From contig JBCDDF010000012.1 in NCBI GenBank assembly GCA_039180525.1, positions 1 through 64,000 of the forward strand: DNA of 64,000 nucleotides, read 5' to 3'. The position numbers and the translations under genes were made by a program. Of this stretch, positions 33,966 to 42,899 are shown one piece after another (the stretch's first letter is position 1; the number at the start of each line of letters is the position of its first letter). This stretch comes from Halovulum sp039180525 (lineage in GTDB: Bacteria > Pseudomonadota > Alphaproteobacteria > Rhodobacterales > Rhodobacteraceae). Below the pieces are notes generated by a model. That model made no database searches. It worked only from the letters and a program-made list of their open reading frames with translations, and had not been told where the DNA came from.

Positions 33966-35336
33966 TCAGCCCGATAGCAGCGCCGAGATGGCGGCCGTTT
34001 CGACCTCCACCCGTGTCCGGTCGCCCGCGGCCTCTACGTTCAGGCGAACCAAAGCTTCGGTGTTCGAGCGGCGCAGGTTAAAGCGCCAGGTGTCGAATTC
34101 CAGGCTGAGCCCGTCGCCGTCATCCCGCGCGCGCGCACGGGGCGCATAGGCCGCCTCGACCCGCGCGATCGCCAGGGCGGGGTCGGCGAGGCGGAAGTTG
34201 CGCTCGCCGGAGACCGGGAAGGCGGCGATCCGGGCCGCAACCAGCTCCGCCAGGCTGCGGCCGGTCCGGCCCATCTCTGCCAGGATCAGCAACCAGGGGA
34301 TCATGCCGCTGTCGCAGAACATGAAGTCGCGAAAGTAGTGATGCGCGGACATCTCGCCGCCGTAGATGGCGTTGCTGCGGCGCATGGCAGCCTTCATCAA
34401 CGCGTGGCCGGTCGGCGCGGCGACGGCACGGCCGCCGGCCCGGGCGACGATGTCGCGGGTATTCAAGAAGACGCGGCCGTCATGGACGATGGCCTCGCCC
34501 GGATGCCGCGCCAGGATCGCGCCGGCAAGAAGGCCCACGATATAGGCGCCATCGACGAAGCCGCCGCTTGCGTCGAAAAAAAAGCAGCGGTCGAAATCGC
34601 CGTCCCAGGCAAGGCCCAGATCGGCGCCGGCCGTGCGGACGGCATCGGCGTTGGCCGGCTGGTTTTCGGGCAGAAGCGGGTTGGGGATGCCGTTTGGAAA
34701 GGTCGGGTCGGGGGTATGGTGAAGCCGCGTCACGGTCAGCGCGGCGCCGGCCGCCGTCAGCGCCGCCAAGACGGCGTCGAAGGCTGGCCCGGCGGCCCCG
34801 TTGCCGGCATTGGCCATCAGGTGGACCGGCGGCAGCGTTTCGGGCGCCACGAAAGACGCGATTTTCTCAACATAGGCCACGCGCACCTCTGCCTGCCGGA
34901 CCTTGCCGCGCTGTGCGGCCGGCCGCGGCAGGTCGACCTGGCCCATGGCCAACGCTTCGATCCGGTCGAGCCCGCCGGGCCGGTCGACGGGCCGCGCACC
35001 GGCGCCGACCAGCTTCAGGCCGTTGTCGCCCTTGGGATTGTGCGATGCTGTGACCATCAGCCCGCCGCCCGCCCGCAGATGGTCGGTGGCGAAGTAAACC
35101 TCTTCGGTGCCGCAGAGCCCGATATCCAGCACATCGCTGCCGCCGTCGCAGACACCCTCGGCCAGGGCCGCGGCCAGGCGGGGCGAACTTTCGCGGGCGT
35201 CGCGGCCGATCACGACCGGAGCGCCGCGGGCCATCACCGCGGCGAAGGCGTGGCCGGTGCGGCGCATCAACGCTTCGGTCAGCGTGTCATCCACGCGGCC
35301 GCGTATGTCATAGGCTTTGAATGGGCTTTCGCGCAT
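33966..35336 (-). CDS. Phosphomannomutase/phosphoglucomutase
   Basis: A 456-aa alpha-D-phosphohexomutase. Phosphoserine S98 lies in MVTASHNPKGDNG, the metal loop is DGDFDRCF, and the sugar-binding loop is GGEMSAHHYF; FDTWRFNLRRSNTE is the C-terminal phosphate-binding region. I start it at the ATG at 35336 (MRESPFKAYDIRG), since the longer open frame has no family residues. It probably feeds mannose or glucose nucleotides for surface polysaccharides. Divergent from gnd. Confidence 0.9.
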   Translation of the reverse strand: MRESPFKAYDIRGRVDDTLTEALMRRTGHAFAAVMARGAPVVIGRDARESSPRLAAALAEGVCDGGSDVLDIGLCGTEEVYFATDHLRAGGGLMVTASHNPKGDNGLKLVGAGARPVDRPGGLDRIEALAMGQVDLPRPAAQRGKVRQAEVRVAYVEKIASFVAPETLPPVHLMANAGNGAAGPAFDAVLAALTAAGAALTVTRLHHTPDPTFPNGIPNPLLPENQPANADAVRTAGADLGLAWDGDFDRCFFFDASGGFVDGAYIVGLLAGAILARHPGEAIVHDGRVFLNTRDIVARAGGRAVAAPTGHALMKAAMRRSNAIYGGEMSAHHYFRDFMFCDSGMIPWLLILAEMGRTGRSLAELVAARIAAFPVSGERNFRLADPALAIARVEAAYAPRARARDDGDGLSLEFDTWRFNLRRSNTEALVRLNVEAAGDRTRVEVETAAISALLSG

Positions 35337-35488
35337 CGCGGCTCTCCAACCGATGGCGACCGAATTCAACCTGAGCCACCCGGCTGTCAACGGACCCGCC
35401 CCGTGCGCCGCTGAGTGTGTGTTCTTCGGGTTGCGTCGCCGGATGGGCACGATAGCTTCGCCCTGTCGCGCGGAATGGAGTGAACGGC

Positions 35489-36892
35489 ATGGCGGATATC
35501 GGCTTGATCGGTTTGGGCACGATGGGGGCGGCACTGTCGCTGAACATCGCGGAGAAGGGGTTCGACATCGCGGTGTTCAACCGCACGACCGCGCGGACGC
35601 GCGCCTTTCACGACCGGGCCGGCGACCTGGCGCCGCGAATCCGGCCGACGGAAAGCCTGGAGGCGTTCGTAGCGGCCATAGACGTGCCGCGGCGCATCCT
35701 GCTGATGGTGCCCGCGGGCGATGCGGTGGACGACCAGATCGCGGCGCTACTGCCGCTGCTGGATGCCGACGATCTGATCATCGATGCGGGCAACGCGAAT
35801 TTCCAGGACACCCGGCGCCGGGCGGAGGCCGCGCTGGAAGACGGACGCCCCTATCTTGGGATCGGTGTGTCGGGTGGGGAGGACGGTGCGCGCCACGGAC
35901 CGTCGATCATGGGTGGTGGCCCGCGGAAGGCTTGGGACCTGGCCGCACCGGTCCTGACCGCCATCGCCGCGCGGTTCGAAGACGCACCTTGCGCCGACTG
36001 GATGGGGCCCGATGGCGCCGGGCATTTCGTCAAGACCGTGCATAACGGCATCGAATACGCCGACATGCAGATGATCGCCGAGGCCTATGGCGTGATGCGC
36101 GACGGCTTGTCGATGTCGGCGGCGGATATCGGCGACGTGTTCGCGCGGTGGAACGAGGGCCCGCTGCAATCCTATCTGATCGAGATCTCTGCCGCGGTCG
36201 CGGCGACGCAAGATCCCGAAACCGGCCAACCGATGCTGGACGTGATCCTGGACAGCGCCGGCCAGAAGGGCACGGGACGCTGGACCGCGATCGAGGCGCT
36301 GCTGCTGGGCGCGCCGGCCACGGCCATCGAGGCGGCGGTCGCCGCGCGCAACCTGTCGGCCCGGCGCGAAGAGCGGGCACGCGGCGAGGAGATCCTTGGC
36401 GTGCCGACCCGGCATGATCTGGGGGATCCCGGCCAGGTGATCGACGCCCTGGAACACGCGCTGATCGCGGGAAAGATCGCCTGCTATGCCCAGGGGTTCG
36501 GGCTGCTGGCGCAAGCATCGACCGAGTACGATTGGGACCTGAGCCTGCCGGACGCGGCACGGGTTTGGCGCGCGGGCTGCATAATCCGGTCGGCCATGCT
36601 GGACGACATGGCCGCAGCGTTGACCGGCGCGCCGAACCAGAACCTGCTGTTCGCGCCCTATTTCGCGGACCGCGTAAAGGCGGCGGCGCCAGGATTGCGC
36701 CGGTCTGTGGCAATGGCGGCGGAACAGGCACTGCCGATGCCCGCGCTATCCGCGGCGCTGGCCTATCTGGACATGCTTCATCAGGCCCGCGGCACCGCCA
36801 ACATGTTGCAGGGGCAGCGCGACTATTTCGGCGCGCACGGGTTCAAGCGCGTGGATGCGGACGGCGATCATCACGGGCCGTGGCACGACTGA
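35489..36892 (+). CDS. gnd: 6-phosphogluconate dehydrogenase (decarboxylating)
   Basis: A 467-aa pentose-phosphate enzyme. N-terminal IGLIGLGTMGAAL binds NADP, GVSGGEDGARHGPSIMGGG binds substrate, and the catalytic lysine is in HFVKTVHNGIEYADMQ. The full-length form (about 470 aa) indicates the NADP-dependent type. ATG at 35489 is preceded by GGAGTG. It is convergent with sufS, with a CCCCGGG...CCCGGGG palindrome between them at about 36905-36924. Confidence 0.95.
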   Translation: MADIGLIGLGTMGAALSLNIAEKGFDIAVFNRTTARTRAFHDRAGDLAPRIRPTESLEAFVAAIDVPRRILLMVPAGDAVDDQIAALLPLLDADDLIIDAGNANFQDTRRRAEAALEDGRPYLGIGVSGGEDGARHGPSIMGGGPRKAWDLAAPVLTAIAARFEDAPCADWMGPDGAGHFVKTVHNGIEYADMQMIAEAYGVMRDGLSMSAADIGDVFARWNEGPLQSYLIEISAAVAATQDPETGQPMLDVILDSAGQKGTGRWTAIEALLLGAPATAIEAAVAARNLSARREERARGEEILGVPTRHDLGDPGQVIDALEHALIAGKIACYAQGFGLLAQASTEYDWDLSLPDAARVWRAGCIIRSAMLDDMAAALTGAPNQNLLFAPYFADRVKAAAPGLRRSVAMAAEQALPMPALSAALAYLDMLHQARGTANMLQGQRDYFGAHGFKRVDADGDHHGPWHD

Positions 36893-36902
36893 CGGGCCGG
36901 GA

Positions 36903-36926
36903 GGCCCCGGGTCAAGCCCGGGGCGC
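36903..36926. repeat. CCCCGGG-TCAAG-CCCGGGG palindrome between convergent genes
   Basis: GGCCCCGGGTCAAGCCCGGG and following bases form a strong hairpin in the 57-bp gap between gnd and sufS. The same core occurs at about 13182 and 15757, with a diverged version at about 31488. It may act as a bidirectional terminator. No U tract is visible. Confidence 0.7.
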
Positions 36927-36949
36927 GCCGGCGCCGAAGCGGGCGGCTG

Positions 36950-38170
36950 TCAGGCGAAAAGCTCGTGGCAAAGTTCCAGCGCATCGACCAGCACGTCGAC
37001 CTCCTGCTTGGTGTTGTAGAGCCCGAAAGAGGCGCGGCAGGTGGCGCTTACGCCCAGATGCTCCATCAGCGGTTGGGCACAGTGGTGCCCGGCGCGCACC
37101 GCGATGCCTTTTTGATCGACCACTGTCGAGATGTCGTGCGCATGGCCAGCACCATCGATGGTGAAGGAAAAGATCGCGCCCTTGTCGGGCAGTGTGCCCT
37201 GCACGTTCAGCCAGTTCAGTCCCTGAAACTTGGCCATGGCGTAGTCGCGCAGGCCCGCCTCATGCGCGGCGATGTTGTCCATCCCCAGCGTGGTCATGTA
37301 GTCCAACGCCGCGCCCAGACCGATCATCTGGACAATCGCCGGCGTGCCGGCCTCGAACTTATGCGGCGGATCGTTGTAGCCGACCGTATCCTTGGTCACA
37401 TCGCGGATCATGTCGCCGCCGCCCATAAAGGGGCGCATCTCTGCCATGCGGGCGCGCGACGCGTAAAGCGCGCCCGATGCGGACGGACCGTAGAGCTTGT
37501 GCCCAGTGATCGCGTAGAAATCCGCGCCCAGGTCTTGGACATCCACGGGCATGTGCACGGCCGCCTGGCTGCCATCGACCACGGTGACGATGCCGCGGGC
37601 GCGCGCCGCGGCGGCGATGGTCTTTATGTCGACCACGGTGCCCAGCACATTGGACATATGCGTCAGCGCGACGATTTTCGTTCGCGGACCCATCGCATCG
37701 ATGACGGCCTGCGGATCCAGCGCGCCGGTGACATCCACATCCACCCATTTCAGCACCGCCCCCTGGCGTTCGCGCAGGAAGTGCCAGGGCACGATGTTGG
37801 CATGATGTTCCATCACCGACAACACGATCTCGTCGCCCGGCTGCAGGCGCGGTGCGGCCCAGCCATAGGACACCAGGTTCATCGCCTCTGTCGTACCGGT
37901 CGTATAGAGGATCTCGTCCAGATGCTCGGCGCCCAGAAAGGCGCGGATCTTTTCGCGCACGGCCTCGTAATTGTCGGTCGCCAGGTTCGACAGGTAATGC
38001 AGGCCGCGATGCACGTTTGCGTACTCTTCCGAATAGGCCCGCGTCACCGCGTCGATCACAACCTGCGGCTTTTGCGCCGAGGCACCATTGTCCAGATAGA
38101 CCAGCGGGCGGCCGTTTACCTGGCGCGCCAGGATCGGGAAATCGGCCCGGATTTCGGATACGTCATACAT
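36950..38170 (-). CDS. sufS: Cysteine desulfurase SufS
   Basis: A 406-aa PLP-dependent group II desulfurase that supplies sulfur to the SufBCD scaffold. PLP lysine is in AITGHKLYGPSA, RAGHHCAQPLMEHLG is conserved, and the persulfide cysteine is in SATCRASFGLYN. It is the last gene of the minus-strand suf run that starts at iscR. No sufE, sufA or sufT/DUF59 gene follows it here, unlike many alphaproteobacterial suf operons. Confidence 0.96.
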   Translation of the reverse strand: MYDVSEIRADFPILARQVNGRPLVYLDNGASAQKPQVVIDAVTRAYSEEYANVHRGLHYLSNLATDNYEAVREKIRAFLGAEHLDEILYTTGTTEAMNLVSYGWAAPRLQPGDEIVLSVMEHHANIVPWHFLRERQGAVLKWVDVDVTGALDPQAVIDAMGPRTKIVALTHMSNVLGTVVDIKTIAAAARARGIVTVVDGSQAAVHMPVDVQDLGADFYAITGHKLYGPSASGALYASRARMAEMRPFMGGGDMIRDVTKDTVGYNDPPHKFEAGTPAIVQMIGLGAALDYMTTLGMDNIAAHEAGLRDYAMAKFQGLNWLNVQGTLPDKGAIFSFTIDGAGHAHDISTVVDQKGIAVRAGHHCAQPLMEHLGVSATCRASFGLYNTKQEVDVLVDALELCHELFA

Positions 38171-38273
38171 CGGTTCAACCCCAAGACGGCGCGCATGGCG
38201 CCCGCGTTCACGGGGAACCTAACACCGCCGCGCGGGAGTTAAAGCCAGACGCCCTGCCGCACCCCGTCGGGGC

Positions 38274-38948
38274 TTAGATCACGCCCGCCTGCCGCAGGAA
38301 CATGCCTGCCAGCATGGCCGCCAGCGCCAGCACAGACATGATCAGGAAGGTCAGCGCGTTTTTCTGATAGCCGTTGGCCTCGGCAATGCCTTGGGAGATG
38401 AACCACAGGAACGGGACCAGCCCGATCCAATAAGGCGGCAGCGCGACCCAGTCTTCGCGCAGGACCGGAAAGAACGGCTCCAGCCACGACATCCCGATGG
38501 TCACCAGCGCCATCAGGAGACCGAAAGGTGCAGCGACCAGCGCGCCCCAGAACACGCCGCAGCGGTTGTCACGCCAACTGCCCGTGCCGCCGGCCATGCG
38601 GGCGCAAATCGTGATCCCGGCCGAGAACAGGTACATGAAGACCGTGCGCAGCATCAGCGCGGCAATCAGCCAGATGCCGATCTCCAGAGGGATCTGGTCG
38701 CGCACTTCCGAGACCGGAGAAACGACCGTCTTCAGCGACCAAGAGAGGAAAAAGATGATGTCCGACAGCAGCACGTAAAACAGCAGACGATGCTCGGAGG
38801 GCTTTTCCTCCATCAACCGCCGGGTGGATTTGCGCATGTCGCGCCAGGCATCGATGACACGATCGAAGAGGCTGCCTCGGCTGTCCTCGAAATGCCCGAC
38901 AGGCGCGTATTGCTGCGCGCGCATGGCTTGTTGATCGATCACAGACAT
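38274..38948 (-). CDS. Yip1-like membrane protein in the suf operon (1)
   Basis: A 224-aa integral membrane protein with about five hydrophobic segments after a 60-residue hydrophilic N-terminus; the pattern (RMAGGTGSWRD in a loop, GLVPFLW) resembles the Yip1 domain family. AGGAGGGT precedes the ATG at 38948. Its neighbour at 39075-39674 has a similar plan, so the two look like diverged tandem paralogues. Position between sufD and sufS suggests a membrane function tied to Fe-S assembly, but nothing in sequence says which. Confidence 0.75.
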   Translation of the reverse strand: MSVIDQQAMRAQQYAPVGHFEDSRGSLFDRVIDAWRDMRKSTRRLMEEKPSEHRLLFYVLLSDIIFFLSWSLKTVVSPVSEVRDQIPLEIGIWLIAALMLRTVFMYLFSAGITICARMAGGTGSWRDNRCGVFWGALVAAPFGLLMALVTIGMSWLEPFFPVLREDWVALPPYWIGLVPFLWFISQGIAEANGYQKNALTFLIMSVLALAAMLAGMFLRQAGVI

Positions 38949-39074
38949 ACCCTCCTGACGACGTGGTCACTATACACACACGACTTCACCCCACGGGGGA
39001 CTTACACCCCACACGGTAACCACTCGATTACGAACAAGACGCTAATAAGGCACCAGTTTGCCTAAAAGCGGCGG

Positions 39075-39674
39075 TTACCCACGGAACGCGACGACAAGGG
39101 CCGCGGGAAGGAAAATTATTGCCGAGATTATGGCAAAACCTGGACGAAAGCTTGCAAAGCCCTCCGCCTGGGTCAGACACAGGGCCCAGAGCCAGAGGAA
39201 CCCGATGCCGGCGGCGGCCGAAACCGCCAATCCCACACCGCCAAGCCCCGCGGAGGCGGCGCCAAGGGTCAACGCCCCGACAACCCCGTCCAACACCACC
39301 AACGGCAGTGCCAGCGCCATGGCCCATGCCAGGGCGGCGCGCGCTGCGTAGAAATCGCCGCTTGCCCCGAGCGGTTTGGCGATCAGATGCGTCAGCGCAG
39401 CAACCGCGTAAACCGCGAGTGGGGTTAGAAAAATCGCCGCAAACAACCGCCCGGCCAGCACACCGACCAGCGGCGTCTCGGCCCCGCCGGCGCGCGCCTG
39501 CGCCGCGGCGTCCGGCAAATTCGCCAGGAACCCCACGACCGACACCAGCAGGATCAGCGCCAGAAGCCCGCCCTCACTGGGCCGGTCGGCCAAGACCTGC
39601 ACCATGCTGCCGCGCACGTCGCGATAGCCAGCGGATATCCGCGCAACCAGACCCCGCGACGCGCCCTTGGCCAT
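39075..39674 (-). CDS. Yip1-family membrane protein in the suf operon (2)
   Basis: A 199-aa membrane protein with about five hydrophobic segments; its N-terminal LVARISAGYRDVRGSM parallels the FDRVIDAWRDMRKST of the next gene. The start was placed at the ATG at 39674, 14 nt after the sufD stop; a longer frame would overlap sufD. Yip1-type proteins are often carried inside alphaproteobacterial suf operons; their role is unknown. Confidence 0.75.
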   Translation of the reverse strand: MAKGASRGLVARISAGYRDVRGSMVQVLADRPSEGGLLALILLVSVVGFLANLPDAAAQARAGGAETPLVGVLAGRLFAAIFLTPLAVYAVAALTHLIAKPLGASGDFYAARAALAWAMALALPLVVLDGVVGALTLGAASAGLGGVGLAVSAAAGIGFLWLWALCLTQAEGFASFRPGFAIISAIIFLPAALVVAFRG

Positions 39675-39688
39675 GATTTCGCCCCAGT

Positions 39689-40978
39689 TCAGCCGCGCCG
39701 GCGCGACAGCCAACTGGCCAGACGCGCTCGAATCGCGTCGGCGATCGCGTCATCGTCGATTTCCTGAATCGCCTCGTCCAGAAAGGCCAAAACCAGCATG
39801 TCCTGGGCTTCGACCCGCGGAACACCGCGCGAGGTCAAGTAGAACAGCGCCTCCTCATCGACCGCGCCCACCGTCGAGCCGTGCGAACACGCGACGTCGT
39901 CGGCATAGATCTCCAGTTCCGGCTTGGCCAGAAACTGGCTGTCGTCGTCGAGCAGCAGACCCTGACTGATCTGGTATCCATCGGTCTTCTGTGCGCCCTC
40001 CTTGACCAGGATCTTGCCCTGGAACGCACCAGTGGCGCCGTTGCGCAGCACTTTCTTGAACACCTGACGGCTTTCGCAATCGACCGCGTCATGGGTCATG
40101 AACACCGTGTCATCATGGTGGAACGTGCCGTCGCCGGCCGCGGCGCCCCCCACATGGGCGGCGGCGTTTTCGCCGGCGATTTCGATCACCACTTCGTTGC
40201 GGGTCAGCACACCGTTCACCGTGAGCGTAAACGACTTGAACAGCGCCTCCGCCGCCAGCCGCGTGAACAGATGCGTCGCCGCATGGCGATCGTGATCCCG
40301 GCCCTGCGCGCGGACATGGTGAAACGCGGCGCCGGTGCCGATCTCCATTTCCATACAGGTGTTCAGCCGTGCGCCCGCGGTGCCGGTCTCGATCACGGTC
40401 ACGGTGGCGCCCGGTTCGACTTTGACGACATGATGGATCACCGCGTCAGAGCCGTCGCTGCCCTGCCGATACTCGAACGCGATCGGCTTGGGCGCGGCAC
40501 CAGACACCCGGATTGCCATACCCTGCCCCGCCACCGCAGTGTTCAACGCCGCCAACGGGCGCGGCACCGGATCCTGGCCGCGCGTCTCCAGCAGGCCATA
40601 GACCTCGCGTGCCCAGTGAATGTCGGATTGCATGGCCTCGGCCAGGGGCTCGACGCTCACCGCCTCCAGCGCGAGTTGGTCCGACTGAGTGGCGTCGAAC
40701 ACGCCGTCGACAAAGACGATCCGCAGTCGATCCAGATCGTCGAACAGCACGGGTTCCTCTGCGTCGGCTACCGCCGCGCGGGGCGGGTTGGTTTGCGCCA
40801 GCGCGCGCGGGTCGGTGTATTTCCAATACTCGTCCCGCCGTACCGGGCCGCCCATCTGCCGCAGCCGCGCCGCGGCCTGCGCCCGCGCCTCCGCCGCCCA
40901 ACCGCCGCCTGCGGGTGCGACGCTGTGACGGGACAGAAGATCGCCGGCCAGATCGGCCTTGGCCTGGGGCAGCGCCAT
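39689..40978 (-). CDS. sufD: Fe-S cluster assembly protein SufD
   Basis: A 429-aa beta-helix subunit of the SufBC2D scaffold. The C-terminal half has the SufB/SufD core: GENAAAHVGGAAAG, AFQGKILVKEGAQKTDGYQ, EIYADDVACSHGSTVGAVDEE and FYLTSRGVPR. The start at 40978 overlaps the sufC stop by 1 nt; upstream codons are sufC in another frame. Order sufC-sufD is standard. Confidence 0.93.
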   Translation of the reverse strand: MALPQAKADLAGDLLSRHSVAPAGGGWAAEARAQAAARLRQMGGPVRRDEYWKYTDPRALAQTNPPRAAVADAEEPVLFDDLDRLRIVFVDGVFDATQSDQLALEAVSVEPLAEAMQSDIHWAREVYGLLETRGQDPVPRPLAALNTAVAGQGMAIRVSGAAPKPIAFEYRQGSDGSDAVIHHVVKVEPGATVTVIETGTAGARLNTCMEMEIGTGAAFHHVRAQGRDHDRHAATHLFTRLAAEALFKSFTLTVNGVLTRNEVVIEIAGENAAAHVGGAAAGDGTFHHDDTVFMTHDAVDCESRQVFKKVLRNGATGAFQGKILVKEGAQKTDGYQISQGLLLDDDSQFLAKPELEIYADDVACSHGSTVGAVDEEALFYLTSRGVPRVEAQDMLVLAFLDEAIQEIDDDAIADAIRARLASWLSRRRG

Positions 40979-41733
40979 CACGCGACCTCGCTCAGAATAT
41001 CGGCGTAACCGTTCTGTTCGACCTCCAAAGCCAGTTCCGGTCCGCCCGATTTGACGATGCGTCCATCGGCCATGATATGCACGACATCGGGTTTGATGTG
41101 ATCCAGCAGCCGCTGGTAATGGGTGATGACCAGGAAGGACCGGCCGGCATCGCGCAGCGCGTTCACGCCGTCCGACACCAGCTTCATCGCATCCACATCC
41201 AGCCCGCTGTCGGTTTCGTCCATGATGCACATCTTGGGCTGCAGCACGGCCATCTGAAGGATCTCGTTGCGCTTTTTCTCGCCGCCGGAGAAGCCGACAT
41301 TGACCGGCCGCCGCAGCATGTCGTCACCGATCTTCAGTTTCGCCGCAGTCTCGCGCACGATCTTGAGAAATTCGGCCGCGTTCACCTCCGGCTCGCCGCG
41401 GGCCTTGCGCTGGCCGTTCAATGCGGTGCGCAGGAAGGTCATGTTGCCGACGCCGGGGATTTCCACCGGGTATTGGAACGCCAGAAACAGGCCGGCGGCG
41501 GCCCGCTCCTCCGGCTCCATTTCCAGCAGGTCTTCGCCTTCCAGCGTCGCGGCACCGTCGGTCACTTCATACCCATCGCGCCCCGACAGCACATAGGACA
41601 GCGTGGATTTTCCCGAACCGTTCGGCCCCATGATGGCATGCACAGCACCGGCGTCGACCGTCAGATCGACCCCCTTGAGGATGCGCTTGTCTTCCTCCTC
41701 AAGCTTCACGTGCAGGTTCGAGATCTCCAGCAT
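40978..41733 (-). CDS. sufC: Fe-S cluster assembly ATPase SufC
   Basis: A 251-aa ABC-type ATPase. Walker A is GPNGSGKST, the signature is SGGEKKRNE, Walker B is CIMDETDSGLDVDA, and the switch histidine is in VITHYQR. It energises the SufB-SufD scaffold. It is 9 nt downstream of a small membrane protein gene and overlaps sufD by 1 nt. sufB is unusually far away (about 3 kb), with seven inserted genes or gene remnants between. Confidence 0.97.
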   Translation of the reverse strand: MLEISNLHVKLEEEDKRILKGVDLTVDAGAVHAIMGPNGSGKSTLSYVLSGRDGYEVTDGAATLEGEDLLEMEPEERAAAGLFLAFQYPVEIPGVGNMTFLRTALNGQRKARGEPEVNAAEFLKIVRETAAKLKIGDDMLRRPVNVGFSGGEKKRNEILQMAVLQPKMCIMDETDSGLDVDAMKLVSDGVNALRDAGRSFLVITHYQRLLDHIKPDVVHIMADGRIVKSGGPELALEVEQNGYADILSEVA

Positions 41734-41742
41734 GTCGTCTCC

Positions 41743-42261
41743 CTATTGCTGAGGCTCCTGCGTGGCGGTCTGCGCGCCAAGAGAAGCGATGGTTTCCACG
41801 GGCAGTCGCGTCTCTGCCCAGTTACGTACCTGGCCGAACCGCGGATCGGTCTGCACCAACCGCTCCAAACCCGGGCGCAAGCTCGGCATGGCCGTTTCGA
41901 CCTGCGGCGCCGCGGTTAGGATATGGTTTCCGAACGGAACCCATAGAAGGGCACCAAGTGCCGCACCGTAGAAGATCGCGTTCCGGAATATCACGCCGCG
42001 CAGCGCGTATAACAGCAGCACCGCAACCACCATCAGCGCCGGAAAGGCGTAGGGAATATACTGCTCGGGAAGCCGGTCGACGCGGCTTTCGTAAATCCCA
42101 GCCAGCCCGGTCAGTAGCTGCGGGTTGGCGATCAGATAGGCCGCCGCGGCCAGACCCAGCACCACCCCAAAGATCAGCCTCAGCAGGCGCGCGAAAATAC
42201 CCCGCTGCGGCGCGTCGGATTCCGGCTCGATCACTGCCGTGCCGCGATACGTCGTTGCCAT
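41743..42261 (-). CDS. Unknown two-segment membrane protein in the suf operon
   Basis: A 172-aa protein with hydrophobic segments near residues 27-47 and 70-88, a third short one near 95-110, and a hydrophilic C-terminus. I do not recognise a family. The start is the ATG at 42261, preceded by GGAGGGA; an in-frame ATG four codons upstream lacks this spacing. It is 9 nt upstream of sufC and so must be co-transcribed with it. Confidence 0.75.
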   Translation of the reverse strand: MATTYRGTAVIEPESDAPQRGIFARLLRLIFGVVLGLAAAAYLIANPQLLTGLAGIYESRVDRLPEQYIPYAFPALMVVAVLLLYALRGVIFRNAIFYGAALGALLWVPFGNHILTAAPQVETAMPSLRPGLERLVQTDPRFGQVRNWAETRLPVETIASLGAQTATQEPQQ

Positions 42262-42274
42262 GTGTCCCTCCATC

Positions 42275-42541
42275 TCACTCCTGTTCGCGCACCTGGTCCA
42301 GCGCCGGCGTGCGGTCGAACCGATGCTTGGCATTCGGGTCGTCCAGCCGGTACCAGCGAAACAGTTTCGCGATCCAGTTATGGAGGTAATGGAACATTGT
42401 CGAAAAAACGGCAGTCTTCAAAATTGCTTCTATCAGAGCGGACATTGTGGTCACATTGGGGCCGTCGAGCCACAGGCTCGACAAGAAGTTGAGCACGAAA
42501 AAGATCAAACCAGCGATGATGGATGCGCCAAGAAAGGGCAT
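42275..42541 (-). CDS. Small unknown membrane protein in the suf operon
   Basis: An 88-aa protein with one clear hydrophobic segment at residues 4-24 (ASIIAGLIFFVLNFL), a second near 35-52, and a basic/aromatic C-terminal tail (LFRWYRLDDPNAKH). No family recognised. GGAGACC precedes the ATG at 42541. It lies 13 nt before the next membrane protein gene, consistent with the suf transcript. Confidence 0.7.
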   Translation of the reverse strand: MPFLGASIIAGLIFFVLNFLSSLWLDGPNVTTMSALIEAILKTAVFSTMFHYLHNWIAKLFRWYRLDDPNAKHRFDRTPALDQVREQE

Positions 42542-42570
42542 GTCGGTCTCCGTCTTGCGTTACTCTGGCG

Positions 42571-42891
42571 CTACCCTGCCACCGTAGAGACCGCGGTCCC
42601 AGAGGCGGAGACCATGAGCATAGAGTTGCCCACGACCTCGTAGTCCAGATCGATGCCGACCACGGCATTGCCGCCCGCAGCTACGGCGCGTTCGCTCAAC
42701 TCCCGCATGGCCGTGTCGCGCGCCTCCTGCAGCGACTTCTCATAGGCCGAAGACCGCCCGCCGATGATGTCGGTGATGCCCGAGAACAGATCGCGGACGA
42801 TATTGGCGCCCAGGATCGCCTCGCCCACGACGACGCCGTGATAGGCGGTGATCCGGTGGCCCTCGATATTTGGTGTGGTGGTCAGGATCAT
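42571..42891 (-). CDS. YbjQ/UPF0145-family protein
   Basis: A 106-aa protein of the YbjQ family: MILTTTPNIEG, GVVVGEAILGANIVRD, ARDTAMRELSERA and GGNAVVGIDLDYEVVG are diagnostic. The family forms small pentameric oligomers and is sometimes annotated as heavy-metal-binding; its real role is unknown. The ATG at 42891 follows GAGGGG, which overlaps the preceding stop region, so an upstream ATG at 42903 is less likely. Confidence 0.88.
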   Translation of the reverse strand: MILTTTPNIEGHRITAYHGVVVGEAILGANIVRDLFSGITDIIGGRSSAYEKSLQEARDTAMRELSERAVAAGGNAVVGIDLDYEVVGNSMLMVSASGTAVSTVAG

Positions 42892-42899
42892 CGGTCCCC

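Noticed and set aside
42571..42891. Heavy-metal binding role for the YbjQ-family protein
   Set aside because: The name comes from annotation tradition; no metal-ligand cluster is visible, so I kept only the family name.
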